From: Hoyosella sp. YIM 151337
GTDB lineage: Bacteria > Actinomycetota > Actinomycetes > Mycobacteriales > Mycobacteriaceae
Direction: 5' to 3'
DNA length: 64,000 bases
NCBI RefSeq assembly: GCF_026041215.1
Contig: NZ_JAPEIQ010000026.1
Coordinates: 186,001-250,000 of the forward strand
In this document: positions 17,541 to 25,488 of the stretch, in pieces
Numbering within the stretch: the first letter of the stretch is position 1
Layout: every line of letters starts with the position of its first letter
Notes under the pieces: model-generated
The model's database searches: none
Told to the model about the DNA's origin: nothing
Seen by the model: the letters and a program-made list of their open reading frames with translations, nothing else
Position numbers and translations under genes: made by a program

Positions 17541-18794
17541 TCATTTATTTTCGCCGAGTCTTTCAGCGCGGGTGCGCAGCATTGCACGCTCCTGCTCGTT
17601 CGCCGTCATTTGCGCCGCCCGCAGCAGTTCAGCTTCAGCCTCATCGGTGCGTCCCAGCGCCGCCAGAAAATCAGCCCGAACAGCAGGCAGCAGATGGTAT
17701 CCACGTAACGCAGGCGCATCACCGATCCGGTCGAGCACGGCCAGGCCCGCCTGCGGACCATGCGCGCGCGCTACAGCCACTGCTCGATTCAGCTCGACTA
17801 TCGGCGAAGGTGACACCCGGCCCAGTTGTTCGTACAACACAGCGATCGCTGCCCAGTCGGTCTCTCCGGCTGACGCTGACCGCGCATGGTGCGCGGCGAT
17901 CGCAGCCTGCAGCACGTACGCACCAGGGTTTCCGCCAGCAGCCGCTTGATCGAGCGCCGCGAGGCCGCGCCTGATGTGCGCGTAGTCCCACGTCGACCGA
18001 TCCTGCTCGTCGAGCAAAATCGGCGTGCCGTCAGGACGGGTTCGTGCCTGCAGCCGCGACGACTGAAACTCCATTAAAGCCGTCAGCCCAAACACCTCCG
18101 GTTCACCAGGGGAGACGGCGGTCAGGATCCGCCCGAGCCGCAGCGCCTCCTTGCATAGCAACGGCCGCGTCCACATGTCTCCAGCCGTCGCTGAGTATCC
18201 CTCGTTGAAGAGCAGGTACACCGCAGCGAGCACGGCGGTCAGCCGTTCTTCCCGCTCCGCACCTTTCGGCTCTTCCAGCGCCGCGCCCGCCGCCGTCAGG
18301 GTGCGTTTGGCGCGAACCAGACGCTGCGCGATAGTGGACTCTGATGTGAGGTACGCACGCGCAATCTCGCGCGACGAGAGCCCAGCAATCATCTTGAGCG
18401 TGAGCGTCGTTTGCGCCTCGGGCGTCAAAGCCGGGTGACAACAAATGAACATCAAGCGCAGGACGTCGTCCTCGACCCGATCGACCGCGTCCGTCATGTC
18501 GACATCCAGATGCATCGGGATCGAACGACCAACAGTTGCGTAAATCTGCTGACGCCGCTCACTGCGCCGGAACATGTCGAGCGCCCGCCGTTTCGCGACC
18601 GTCATCAGCCACGCTCCCGGATTCGGCGGTACACCTTCGTGTGGCCATTGGTCCAGCGCAGCCAGTAACGCGTCTTGTGCAAGGTCCTCCGCGATCGCCA
18701 GATCGCGGACAACGCCCACGAGCCCGGCGATAAGACGCGTCGATTCCAGTCGCCAGACGGCTTCGACGGCAGCCCGCGTGGTCTGATCCGTCAT
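17541..18794 (-). CDS. ECF RNA polymerase sigma factor, ECF42 type with C-terminal TPR-like extension
   Basis: A 417-residue sigma-70 family protein. Region 2 (EDLAQDALLAALDQW ... NPGAWLMTVAKRRALD) and region 4 (LSSREIARAYLTSESTIAQRL) are followed by an extension of about 240 residues containing YLLFNEGYSAT, the DUF6596/TPR-like domain typical of ECF42 factors. Such factors lack a classical anti-sigma and are linked to DGPF-domain proteins, as here. The ATG at 18794 (MTDQTT) is preferred. The upstream frame to 18998 overlaps the DGPF gene and has no sigma homology. The DGPF gene lies 46 bases upstream on the same strand. Confidence 0.9.
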   Translation of the reverse strand: MTDQTTRAAVEAVWRLESTRLIAGLVGVVRDLAIAEDLAQDALLAALDQWPHEGVPPNPGAWLMTVAKRRALDMFRRSERRQQIYATVGRSIPMHLDVDMTDAVDRVEDDVLRLMFICCHPALTPEAQTTLTLKMIAGLSSREIARAYLTSESTIAQRLVRAKRTLTAAGAALEEPKGAEREERLTAVLAAVYLLFNEGYSATAGDMWTRPLLCKEALRLGRILTAVSPGEPEVFGLTALMEFQSSRLQARTRPDGTPILLDEQDRSTWDYAHIRRGLAALDQAAAGGNPGAYVLQAAIAAHHARSASAGETDWAAIAVLYEQLGRVSPSPIVELNRAVAVARAHGPQAGLAVLDRIGDAPALRGYHLLPAVRADFLAALGRTDEAEAELLRAAQMTANEQERAMLRTRAERLGENK

Positions 18795-18840
18795 CGTTGA
18801 ATCAGACCACGCGGTAACAGCTCGCGACAACCGGATGCCG

Positions 18841-19236
18841 TCACGTACGCGGCGCTGAGCACCCGTCCACAGGGCCCTCGGGTTCATACACCTGACGTAC
18901 CTCGCAGGTCCCTTCCCAGCCTGGCCACGCGTCTTTGTGCACCTGCAGGAATCGGCGGGCCACCTCGACCGCCTCCTCCCGGGAGCGGACATCGACAATG
19001 GCGTACCCGCCGATCACCTCTTTCGCTTCGGCGTAAGGGCCGTCGACCGCACTGATCTTGCCGCCAGCAAGCGTGACAATCGCCGCTTCCTCCCCCGGAT
19101 ACAAGCCCCCGTCGTCGACAAGCGTGCCGCTGGCTCGTTCTTCACGCGCAAGCTTGTCCATCGCCTCGAAAAGCTCCGGTGGCGGAGGTCCCGGCAGGTT
19201 TGCTTCATTTGCCCGGACTATTGACATGAATCGCAT
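18841..19236 (-). CDS. YCII-related DGPF-domain protein
   Basis: A 131-residue protein of the YCII/DGPF family. The family motif appears as VDGPYAEAKEVIGGYAIVDV, and the protein opens with MRFMSIVRANEAN. The start at 19236 has GGAGA upstream, and the longer frame to 19938 crosses another gene and is discarded. DGPF proteins are genomic partners of ECF42-type sigma factors and are thought to belong to the regulon or signalling output of that factor. The molecular activity is unknown. It lies directly upstream of the sigma gene and is probably co-transcribed. Confidence 0.88.
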   Translation of the reverse strand: MRFMSIVRANEANLPGPPPPELFEAMDKLAREERASGTLVDDGGLYPGEEAAIVTLAGGKISAVDGPYAEAKEVIGGYAIVDVRSREEAVEVARRFLQVHKDAWPGWEGTCEVRQVYEPEGPVDGCSAPRT

Positions 19237-19396
19237 CGCGTTCTCCACTCTCTGTTCGCGGACACCCCATGGTGCGCCGTCACCAACGCATCGAATGCGC
19301 GCTCTGATTCTCGACACAGCTCCGAAAAAAATCTTTCCGGGCGCTCGCTGCGCGTGTCCACTACTCTGACGGTCTACCAGTTTCGGGAGGTCTCGC

Positions 19397-19699
19397 ATGT
19401 ACGCCGTGGTCCGGCTTAACCATTTCGACACCGACAAACTCACATCAAGCGCGGCCGATGTCGCTGAATTTGACCGCATCCACGGCGAACAACCCGGCTT
19501 CATCGGCAGCCTCATCGTGGACGTCGGCGACGGCAAACAGGCGACAGTCAACTTGTGGGATTCTGCGGAAAGTGCACAAGCGGCACTTCCGCGGATCGGT
19601 CCAGTAGTAGCGCGGTTACTTAGCCCGCTGATGAAAGCTGATTCCCAATTGCTCGGCACGGGAACCGTTATCAAAGGGGCCGACCTCATCAAGCAGTAA
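19397..19699 (+). CDS. Small antibiotic-biosynthesis-monooxygenase-like (ferredoxin-fold) protein
   Basis: A 100-residue protein whose pattern (MYAVVRLNHFD ... QPGFIGSLIVDVGDGKQATVNLWDSAESAQAALP) resembles the dimeric alpha/beta-barrel ABM/Dabb fold: a beta strand, a helix carrying FDRIHGEQPGF, and a WDS block. No catalytic residues can be named. It stands alone, divergent from the DGPF gene, and is followed by a stem-loop. The ATG has GGGAGG upstream. Function is unknown beyond the fold guess. Confidence 0.68.
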   Translation: MYAVVRLNHFDTDKLTSSAADVAEFDRIHGEQPGFIGSLIVDVGDGKQATVNLWDSAESAQAALPRIGPVVARLLSPLMKADSQLLGTGTVIKGADLIKQ

Positions 19700-19721
19700 A
19701 TGCCCACAGTTCTGGGGGCAT
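19700..19721 (+). terminator. Stem-loop after the ABM-like gene
   Basis: ATGCCC (19700-19705) pairs with GGGCAT (19716-19721), and the inner CAG/CTG bases extend the stem. It begins right at the stop codon of the preceding gene. There is no clear T-run, as is common for actinobacterial terminators. Confidence 0.45.
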
Positions 19722-19825
19722 GCCAATAACGGCTGGGTAACATATGTCGCGGCGCCGCAACATTGTTCACCGTTCGGGAGATTTCACGAGTGGAACACCG
19801 TCGTATCCACACGTGAGGACTATCT

Positions 19826-20404
19826 ATGCGCTTCTCCAGTCGGCGAGCAGTCACGTTCGCGGCATGCCTACTCGCATTCGGCACCGTTGCGTGCACGACC
19901 GGCACCGATGAATTGGCCAGCGCGGACGCCACAACCACTACGGCGCACGCGCCCGAATCTACCGTCGAAGCGACCGCTGATGCCCCCGAACCCCAGGCTC
20001 CCGAACCCCACGCTCCCGAACCCCAGGCTCCGGAACCCGAGGTCCCGGTGCCGCCTGCGAACAGTGCCGCTCAATCGGGAACAGTAATCGTCGAGTCCAA
20101 AACGCTGACCGGAGCACCAGTGCCGGGTATGCCCGTCACGATCAGGCGTGCGTCCGCATGCAACCCTGAATCGCGCGACATCCCGCTCGACATCACGTAC
20201 ACGCACACCTTCGAGGGCGTCACGGATCACCGTGGCCAAGCATCATTTACGGGGATACCGATCGGCTGCTACGGCGCGCAGGCAACCCCGCCCGAAGGGA
20301 GCTACCCAGTGCCTGAGGGGATGCACTCCGTCTTCCTCACGAAGGAGTCGCCCGCGGACACCGTGTGGTTCCGCTTCTATGACGAAGACCCGGGCATCAA
20401 CTGA
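19826..20404 (+). CDS. Putative lipoprotein with Pro/Glu repeat linker
   Basis: A 192-residue exported protein. Basic residues and a hydrophobic core end in a lipobox-like TVAC with Cys23 as the candidate lipidation site (the -3 position is not an ideal Leu). A Thr/Ala-rich stretch is followed by a PEPQAPEPHAP-type repeat (about residues 54-75), which probably spans the cell wall. The C-terminal domain (residues 85-192) has the alternating strands of a prealbumin/SpaA-like beta-sandwich (GTVIVESKTLTGAPVPGMPV, then DHRGQASFTGIPIGCYG). The role is unknown. The ATG has GAGG seven bases upstream. Confidence 0.75.
   Translation: MRFSSRRAVTFAACLLAFGTVACTTGTDELASADATTTTAHAPESTVEATADAPEPQAPEPHAPEPQAPEPEVPVPPANSAAQSGTVIVESKTLTGAPVPGMPVTIRRASACNPESRDIPLDITYTHTFEGVTDHRGQASFTGIPIGCYGAQATPPEGSYPVPEGMHSVFLTKESPADTVWFRFYDEDPGIN
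19988..20047 (+). repeat. Four 15-base tandem repeats inside the lipoprotein gene
   Basis: Four consecutive 15-base units starting with GAACCCC (19988-20002, 20003-20017, 20018-20032, 20033-20047) encode the Pro/Glu/Ala linker. The first three differ at only one or two bases and the fourth has diverged. The unit is in frame (5 codons), so copy-number change would alter linker length without a frameshift. Confidence 0.85.
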
Positions 20405-20456
20405 GCGTTCCGCTTTTTCCAAGCCCGCACCTCGTCGTCCGGAGCACACTCAGCTT

Positions 20457-20867
20457 ATGAACACGTCAACAGAAGCTCCGGTGATGACAGTCTGGCCGTG
20501 TCTGCAGGCGCGTCATGCACGCAGCCTCATCGACTGGCTTGTCACCACCTTCGGCTTTGAAGAAACTGCCGTCTACACCGAGGGCGATACCGTCATTCAT
20601 GCGCAGCTCGACTGGCCACAAGGCGGCGGAATCATGCTGGGCGACAACGAGCCCACGGACGATTACGCCCGCCCTGCTGGCGCCGCGAGCTGTTACATCG
20701 TCACCGTGAACGTGGACGCGCTCTACGAGCGGGCCAAAACCGGAGGTGCTCGGATTGTCCGTGAACTGCGTGATGAAGACTATGGCAATCGCGCTTTCGT
20801 CGCGGCCGACCCCGAGGGAAACCTGTGGTCCTTCGGCACCTACCGGGGTGAGCCCCGCCGCTCCTGA
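20457..20867 (+). CDS. VOC family protein (glyoxalase/YPD-type)
   Basis: A 136-residue VOC-fold protein: MTVWPCLQARHARSLIDWL opens the first module, and AADPEGNLWSFGTYRGE closes the second in the manner of PhnB/glyoxalase-like proteins. The classic first His is replaced by Gln/Ala-type residues, so a metal-dependent activity is uncertain. Starts at ATG 20457 (GGAG twelve bases upstream) or ATG 20484 are both possible. The longer frame from 20148 runs inside the lipoprotein gene and is rejected. It stands alone, convergent with the Ala-rich protein gene. Confidence 0.8.
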   Translation: MNTSTEAPVMTVWPCLQARHARSLIDWLVTTFGFEETAVYTEGDTVIHAQLDWPQGGGIMLGDNEPTDDYARPAGAASCYIVTVNVDALYERAKTGGARIVRELRDEDYGNRAFVAADPEGNLWSFGTYRGEPRRS

Positions 20868-20898
20868 CGGGCGAGCTTGTGTGCACACATGTGATGGT

Positions 20899-22089
20899 TC
20901 AGTCGCGTTGCCTGCCGAACCAGCGGCGAATCCGGCCGGGCGTATCCGTCGCGGCATGGGTCGTTGCACGCAGAGCCGACATCGCTTCGTCAACAGCTGC
21001 CCGGATAGCCGCGCTGACCACAGCACCCGTGATGACCTTGTGGGCTGCCATCGCCGCGACCGGGCGAACACCAGCGGTGACAACATCAGCGACTGACCGG
21101 GCGACCGCGTCACGAAGCAATTGCTCGATCTCGATGCGGCGCTTGCCATTTGATTCGATGATCTCCCCCAGAGTTACGACGACAGAGTGCGTCATCGCAA
21201 CGGGGATCTCGACGATCACCTCACCGGTGACTGTACGCACGATGTCACCGCGTGCCTGTTCCGCCGCACGGCGGAGAATCGGGGCAACCACCACAGCACC
21301 CGCCCGCCGGGCGGTCAGCGCCACCGCTTTCGCCACAAACCTCTGTGCCCCCGTCGTTAATCGATTGCCGGTCGCGAAACTGACCGCATCCGTGACGGAT
21401 TCATGCCCGCGCCCGACCGTTGAAGCACCGTGCAGTGCACCGGCTTTCACTGCCTCGAAAGCCGCGTTGATACCGGCTTCCACAAGCATAGGTACGGCGA
21501 CATCGACCGTCGCATCAAGCGCGGCATCGACAACCACGCCCAGAGCGGCGTGTGTCGCGTCGTTGACGAGCGCGCCGCCGATAGTCTCTTTCGCTGCCCG
21601 GTCGACGCGGCGCGCGATGGGGCTCGCTGCCACAATGCCCGCGACGTCCTTCGCTGCACGGCCCACGGGGGTGCCGGAAGCGAAAAACGCTGCCTTCGTG
21701 GCGGTTCGGCCGACGGGACTCGCGATGGTCAGCGCTGCCGCACGTACCGACGCCGCGAAGACAGGACTATCGATCACGAGGCCCGCAACGTCATCTGCGA
21801 TGAACCCCGCTGTATCCGAAACTGCTTGTGCCGCAGCGTTTTCAGCTGCGTGACGGACGGGTTCGAACGCGCGGTCAATGGCGCGCCCTATGGCTTCCCG
21901 GCCAGGTGAGGGTGGCTCAGGCAGCGGCTCAGGCTTTCGCCATCTCAATGGGGCACCACCATCGGCGTTGGGCAGCGCTCCTGCGCGCTCTTCATGATCG
22001 GATGATAATCGGTGGAGCGCGAGCGTTGACAACCGTTTGCGGAATTGACCCGCACGCTTCGGGCGTACGGTGGCACCATGAGCGACCAC
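20899..22089 (-). CDS. Alanine-rich protein of unknown function
   Basis: A frame of up to 396 residues, very rich in Ala and Val, with repeated amphipathic modules. Blocks containing DSPVFAASVRAAA, ASPVGRTATKAAF, GTPVGRAAKDVAG and ASPIARRVDRAAK recur every 15-25 residues around positions 105-165. I do not recognise the family. There is no signal peptide, and segments such as GVVVDAALDATVDVAVPML may associate with membranes. The start is uncertain. The full frame overlaps the divergent methyltransferase start, and a TTG near 22032 or a later codon is possible. Codon bias and the lack of a competing frame support a real gene. Confidence 0.6.
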   Translation of the reverse strand: MVAHGATVRPKRAGQFRKRLSTLALHRLSSDHEERAGALPNADGGAPLRWRKPEPLPEPPSPGREAIGRAIDRAFEPVRHAAENAAAQAVSDTAGFIADDVAGLVIDSPVFAASVRAAALTIASPVGRTATKAAFFASGTPVGRAAKDVAGIVAASPIARRVDRAAKETIGGALVNDATHAALGVVVDAALDATVDVAVPMLVEAGINAAFEAVKAGALHGASTVGRGHESVTDAVSFATGNRLTTGAQRFVAKAVALTARRAGAVVVAPILRRAAEQARGDIVRTVTGEVIVEIPVAMTHSVVVTLGEIIESNGKRRIEIEQLLRDAVARSVADVVTAGVRPVAAMAAHKVITGAVVSAAIRAAVDEAMSALRATTHAATDTPGRIRRWFGRQRD

Positions 22090-22806
22090 ACATCGACAAG
22101 TTTCGGCCAGGCAGCGGCGCTGTACGACCAGTCGCGGCCGTCGTATCCGCCAGAGTTGCTCAACCGTGTTCTTGAGACGGCGGACGGTCCGGTCGTTGAC
22201 TGCGGCGCCGGTACCGGCCTGCTGACCCGCGTGCTCCTCGGGCTAGGGCACGAGGTCGTCGCCGTCGAGCCTGATCCGTTGATGCGGCAGCAGTTGCGGC
22301 GAGCATCACCGCAACTGACGGTGTTAGAGGGCAGCGCTGAATCAATGCCGCTTCCTGATGCGTCGGCACGCGCCGTGGTGTTCGGCCAGGCATGGCATTG
22401 GGTGGACGTGACCGCCGCATCGCGCGAAGCCGATCGCATACTCACCAGCGGCGGCTGTTTAATTCTCGTGTGGAACATTCGCAACGAGGGGGCCGGATGG
22501 GTGCGCGCGCTCACGGAAGTCATGGGCCGCAGCCCAGCTGAGAGTCTTATCCTGGGGCCGGGCCCTGCCGTCGCGGCGCCTTTTCGTCTGGACCGGCTCG
22601 AAACGGCCGATTGGGATCGGGTCGTCACACCAGAAACCATTCGGGGGCTCGTGAGAAGCCGCAGCCCTTACCTGAACGCAATACCCGCCGAGCAGCGCCG
22701 AGTGGACGCAGCAGTCGACCGCCTGCTCGCCGAGCACCCTGCCATTCAGGGGAAGGTGCAGTTCGCACTGCCGTATCGGACGTACGCGTTTCGCTACACC
22801 CGCTAG
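22078..22806 (+). CDS. Class I SAM-dependent methyltransferase
   Basis: A 242-residue methyltransferase (methyltransferase-11 type). Motif I VVDCGAGTGL is at residues 39-48, the acidic SAM-binding EPD (VEPDPLMR) at about 60, and post-motif VFGQAWHWVD matches the actinobacterial group that starts with FGQAAALYDQSRPSYP. The substrate is unknown. The ATG at 22078 is chosen because the family begins directly after it. The frame extends to 22045 with no supporting signal. The stop overlaps the end of the convergent KAS III gene by 4 bases. Confidence 0.87.
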   Translation: MSDHTSTSFGQAAALYDQSRPSYPPELLNRVLETADGPVVDCGAGTGLLTRVLLGLGHEVVAVEPDPLMRQQLRRASPQLTVLEGSAESMPLPDASARAVVFGQAWHWVDVTAASREADRILTSGGCLILVWNIRNEGAGWVRALTEVMGRSPAESLILGPGPAVAAPFRLDRLETADWDRVVTPETIRGLVRSRSPYLNAIPAEQRRVDAAVDRLLAEHPAIQGKVQFALPYRTYAFRYTR

Positions 22807-23837
22807 TTGTGCACCGGGAGATCACTGCAAATTTCGGGCAGCGCCACGACCTGCGCCGCGTACGACAACCCAGCACCGAAGGCAATCAGCAGCGCGATCC
22901 CGCCGGCCCGTGCCTCACCCCCGCGGATCAGTGTGTCTATCGCCAGTGGCACCGAGGCGGCTGATGTGTTGCCAGCCTCGGTGATGTCCCGTGCGATAGC
23001 GACGTGGGCCGGGATCTTGAGGCTGCGCGCCATCGCCTCCGTGATCCGCATGTTCGCCTGGTGCGGGATAAACGCGTCGAGCTGATCGATCGTGACACCG
23101 GCTTTGTCGAGTGCTTTGCGGGCGACCGGAGCCATCGTGAAGGGCGCCCACCGGAACACTGCGGTTCCTTCCATACGGACGGCGGGGCGCTCGATTGTGG
23201 GATCGCTGCGGAATTCGCCCCAGCTCGGCTCCTGGCGTATCGCGTGGCTTTGTGAGCCGTCAGACCCCCAGACGACGGGCCCGATCTTCGGAGTACGTGA
23301 CGGGCCAACAACCACAGCGCCCGCACCGTCCGCGAAGATGAACGCGGTTGACCGGTCAGTCGGGTCCATGTTGTCGCTGAGCTTCTCCGCGCCAATGACA
23401 AGTACATGGCCCGCACTGCCTGCCCGCACCATGTCGGCGGCGAGCGCGAGCGCATGGCAGAACCCGGCACATCCAGCTGAGACATCGAACGCAGCCGCTC
23501 CCCGGATGTTCAATTGGTGAGCAACTTGTGGTGCGGCCGCAGGCGTTTGATACAGGTGAGTCGAGGTCGCCATGATCACGCAGTCGATGTCGCCCACGCC
23601 GATCCCGCTCGCACTAATAGCCCGCTGGCCTGCGCTTACACCCATTGTGATCACGTTTTCCGCGGCTTCGGCGAAGCGCCGCTGACGGATGCCAGACCGG
23701 GTCTGGATCCACTCGTCAGAAGAGTCGATCGCACTGGTCAGATCGACGTTGGGTACGACGCGTCGCGGGCGGCAAACCCCCAGGCCAAGCATCTGCGCAT
23801 GCGCCGCGCCGGTGATGGCGGCAATGTCCGCTGACAT
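22803..23837 (-). CDS. Beta-ketoacyl-ACP synthase III family protein (FabH-like, copy 1)
   Basis: A 344-residue thiolase-fold condensing enzyme with an intact KAS III triad: Cys123 (SAGCAGF), His259 (PHQANMR) and Asn290 (EAGNTSAAS). KAS III enzymes condense an acyl-CoA with malonyl-ACP to start fatty-acid or related chain synthesis. The ATG at 23837 has a purine-rich GAGAGGGGAAG upstream. It is divergent from a second KAS III gene. The two share the overall frame but differ in the acyl-pocket region, which suggests different primer preferences (inference). It may be housekeeping FabH or a specialised paralogue, and the sequence alone does not decide. Confidence 0.9.
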   Translation of the reverse strand: MSADIAAITGAAHAQMLGLGVCRPRRVVPNVDLTSAIDSSDEWIQTRSGIRQRRFAEAAENVITMGVSAGQRAISASGIGVGDIDCVIMATSTHLYQTPAAAPQVAHQLNIRGAAAFDVSAGCAGFCHALALAADMVRAGSAGHVLVIGAEKLSDNMDPTDRSTAFIFADGAGAVVVGPSRTPKIGPVVWGSDGSQSHAIRQEPSWGEFRSDPTIERPAVRMEGTAVFRWAPFTMAPVARKALDKAGVTIDQLDAFIPHQANMRITEAMARSLKIPAHVAIARDITEAGNTSAASVPLAIDTLIRGGEARAGGIALLIAFGAGLSYAAQVVALPEICSDLPVHN

Positions 23838-24081
23838 TCTTCCCCTCTCCCACTGTGTGCCGCTATTGTCCCGGTTGGCGAGTGAGAACCCCGGGATTGT
23901 CGGCACGGCGGGTCCGAAGTGTCTACGCGCCCGAAACTTACTGTGGCGTCGGTTCCGGCGGATCGGCGTATGTCGGCACGAGGGCCGACGCGAAACATCA
24001 TTTCTGAGTGTGTCAGTTCGCCAGATTTCTGCATGGCCTGAAATTCAGGCAGCGTCACCGGCCCGGATCCTGGGCCAACGA

Positions 24082-24290
24082 TCACCCAATCAGGTTCGGC
24101 GAAGGTCGCGCACCTATGCTGACGATGAACGTCATGTGACGCGACGGCAGCCCTCTATGAAAGTCCCGGTGGGTACCCCGCCCTGCGGTATCCGAGGTAC
24201 GAATCGACGAGCCCGCGTGCGCCCACCATGTCGAGCAGTGGCACGCCGTCTTGAGAACCCCGGGACGCAAACACCAGTATATTTCTGACT
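24082..24290 (-). pseudogene. Remnant of an AraC-family regulator N-terminal region
   Basis: On the minus strand, frame pieces read LVDSYLGYRRAGYPPGL and then, after a one-base shift near 24160-24162, HRGLPSRHMTFIVSIGA. Together these match the conserved N-terminal block of a group of actinobacterial AraC regulators (GYR-x-GYPPG-x-HRGLPSRH-x-TFIVSI). The rest of the sensor and the whole helix-turn-helix domain are missing, and a stop follows the block. It fills much of the 550-base gap between the two divergent KAS III genes. I see no intact gene in the rest of the gap. Confidence 0.6.
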
Positions 24291-24386
24291 TGGACAATGC
24301 GACGCACATACGGTTGCAGTTTGTCCGCCACCGTTCACCGGATATGTTTATTAGTCGACGCAACAGGGGCGAAGGAGCCGGGATCA

Positions 24387-25445
24387 ATGGTCAGCATTGC
24401 CTCCACAAGAGGCCACCAGAACGTATCGATGCTCGGAATTGGCGCATACCGGCCAAAGCGCCTCATCAGCAACGACGAGCTATGTGAGGTACTCGACTCC
24501 TCTGACGAGTGGATCTATGAACGCAGCGGCATCCGCAACCGCCGGTGGATCAGCGGTGACGAGTCATCGCGCCAGATGGCTGTCGCGGCGTCCGAGCGGG
24601 CTATCCAGAGCAGTGGTATCGACCGCGCTGAGATCGGCGCCGTGATCCTCGCGACGTCGACGTGGAAGACACTCGTTCCGCACGGCGCCCCGATTGTTGC
24701 TCATGACCTCGGCATGAATGGGGTGGCCGCGTTCGATATTACGGCCGGCTGCGCTGGGTTCGGCTACGGCCTGTCCGTCGCGGCAGATCACATCCGCGCG
24801 GGATCAGCGAAGTACGTGCTCGTGATCGGCGTGGAGACCATGTCGCTCGGCCTCGACCCCACCGACCGCGGCACTGGTTTCATCTTCGGCGATGGCGCGG
24901 GAGCCGTCGTTGTCGGCCCGAGCGAGGAGAACGGAATTTCTCCGACTGTGTGGGGCAGTGACGGTGAGAATTCGACGGCGATCTCGCAGGAGTACGACCT
25001 CGTTGAATACATGGATCGCGCGGAACGGCTGCAAGGCACCGGATCGACGGACGAGAAAGTCGGACGGCTCGTGATCCGGATGGACGGGCAGCGAGTATTC
25101 CGCTGGGCTGCAATTACTCTTCCGAAGGCGCTGCGCAGCGTCATCGAGAGCTCAGGTGTTTCCGCCGAGGATATCGACGTTTTCATCCCGCACCAGGCGA
25201 ACGGCCGCATCAATGACCTCATGAAGAAGAACCTCGGGCTTGGCGAGGGCGTACCCGTCGCGAACGACATCGAAAACACGGGCAACACCTCCGCCGCGTC
25301 TATCCCCCTCGCAATCGAAGAGATGCTGGTAACAGGCAAGGCGAAGGGCGGCCAGATCGCGCTGCTACTCGGCTTCGGAGCCGGCCTCAGCTATGCCGGG
25401 CAGGTTGTGAAACTCCCTCCCGCCCCGGTCGAGCCGAGCTTCTGA
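24387..25445 (+). CDS. Beta-ketoacyl-ACP synthase III family protein (FabH-like, copy 2)
   Basis: A 352-residue KAS III protein with triad Cys122 (TAGCAGF), His269 (PHQANGR) and Asn300 (NTGNTSAAS). DSSDEWIYERSGIRNRRW near the N-terminus is the classical FabH signature. The ATG has an excellent GAAGGAG ten bases upstream, so strong translation is likely. It is followed by a strong stem-loop terminator and a convergent TetR gene. It is probably a primer of fatty-acid synthesis using acyl-CoA and malonyl-ACP. Having two divergent paralogues side by side raises the question of which one serves the FAS-II/mycolate route. Confidence 0.9.
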   Translation: MVSIASTRGHQNVSMLGIGAYRPKRLISNDELCEVLDSSDEWIYERSGIRNRRWISGDESSRQMAVAASERAIQSSGIDRAEIGAVILATSTWKTLVPHGAPIVAHDLGMNGVAAFDITAGCAGFGYGLSVAADHIRAGSAKYVLVIGVETMSLGLDPTDRGTGFIFGDGAGAVVVGPSEENGISPTVWGSDGENSTAISQEYDLVEYMDRAERLQGTGSTDEKVGRLVIRMDGQRVFRWAAITLPKALRSVIESSGVSAEDIDVFIPHQANGRINDLMKKNLGLGEGVPVANDIENTGNTSAASIPLAIEEMLVTGKAKGGQIALLLGFGAGLSYAGQVVKLPPAPVEPSF

Positions 25446-25457
25446 CTCAGCACCTCA

Positions 25458-25488
25458 GCCCGCCGTCAGACCGGCTTTGACGGCGGGC
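25458..25488. terminator. Strong bidirectional stem-loop between KAS III copy 2 and TetR
   Basis: A perfect 11-base inverted repeat GCCCGCCGTCA (25458-25468) and TGACGGCGGGC (25478-25488) with a 9-base loop. It sits 13 bases after the KAS III stop and overlaps the last codons of the convergent TetR gene, so it can terminate both transcripts. Confidence 0.75.

Noticed and set aside
18841-19938. Long 365-codon minus-strand frame covering the DGPF gene
   Set aside because: Only the last 131 codons match the DGPF family; the upstream part is antisense to the ABM-like gene and has no homology, so the start at 19236 is used.
20878-20889. Perfect 12-base palindrome TGTGTGCACACA between convergent genes
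   Set aside because: It has no loop for a terminator and no promoter nearby, and it is short enough to occur by chance.
23738-24085. 115-codon minus-strand frame in the gap between the KAS III genes
   Set aside because: It runs into the start of KAS III copy 1, has no ribosome binding site or recognised domain, and lies beside a clear pseudogene.
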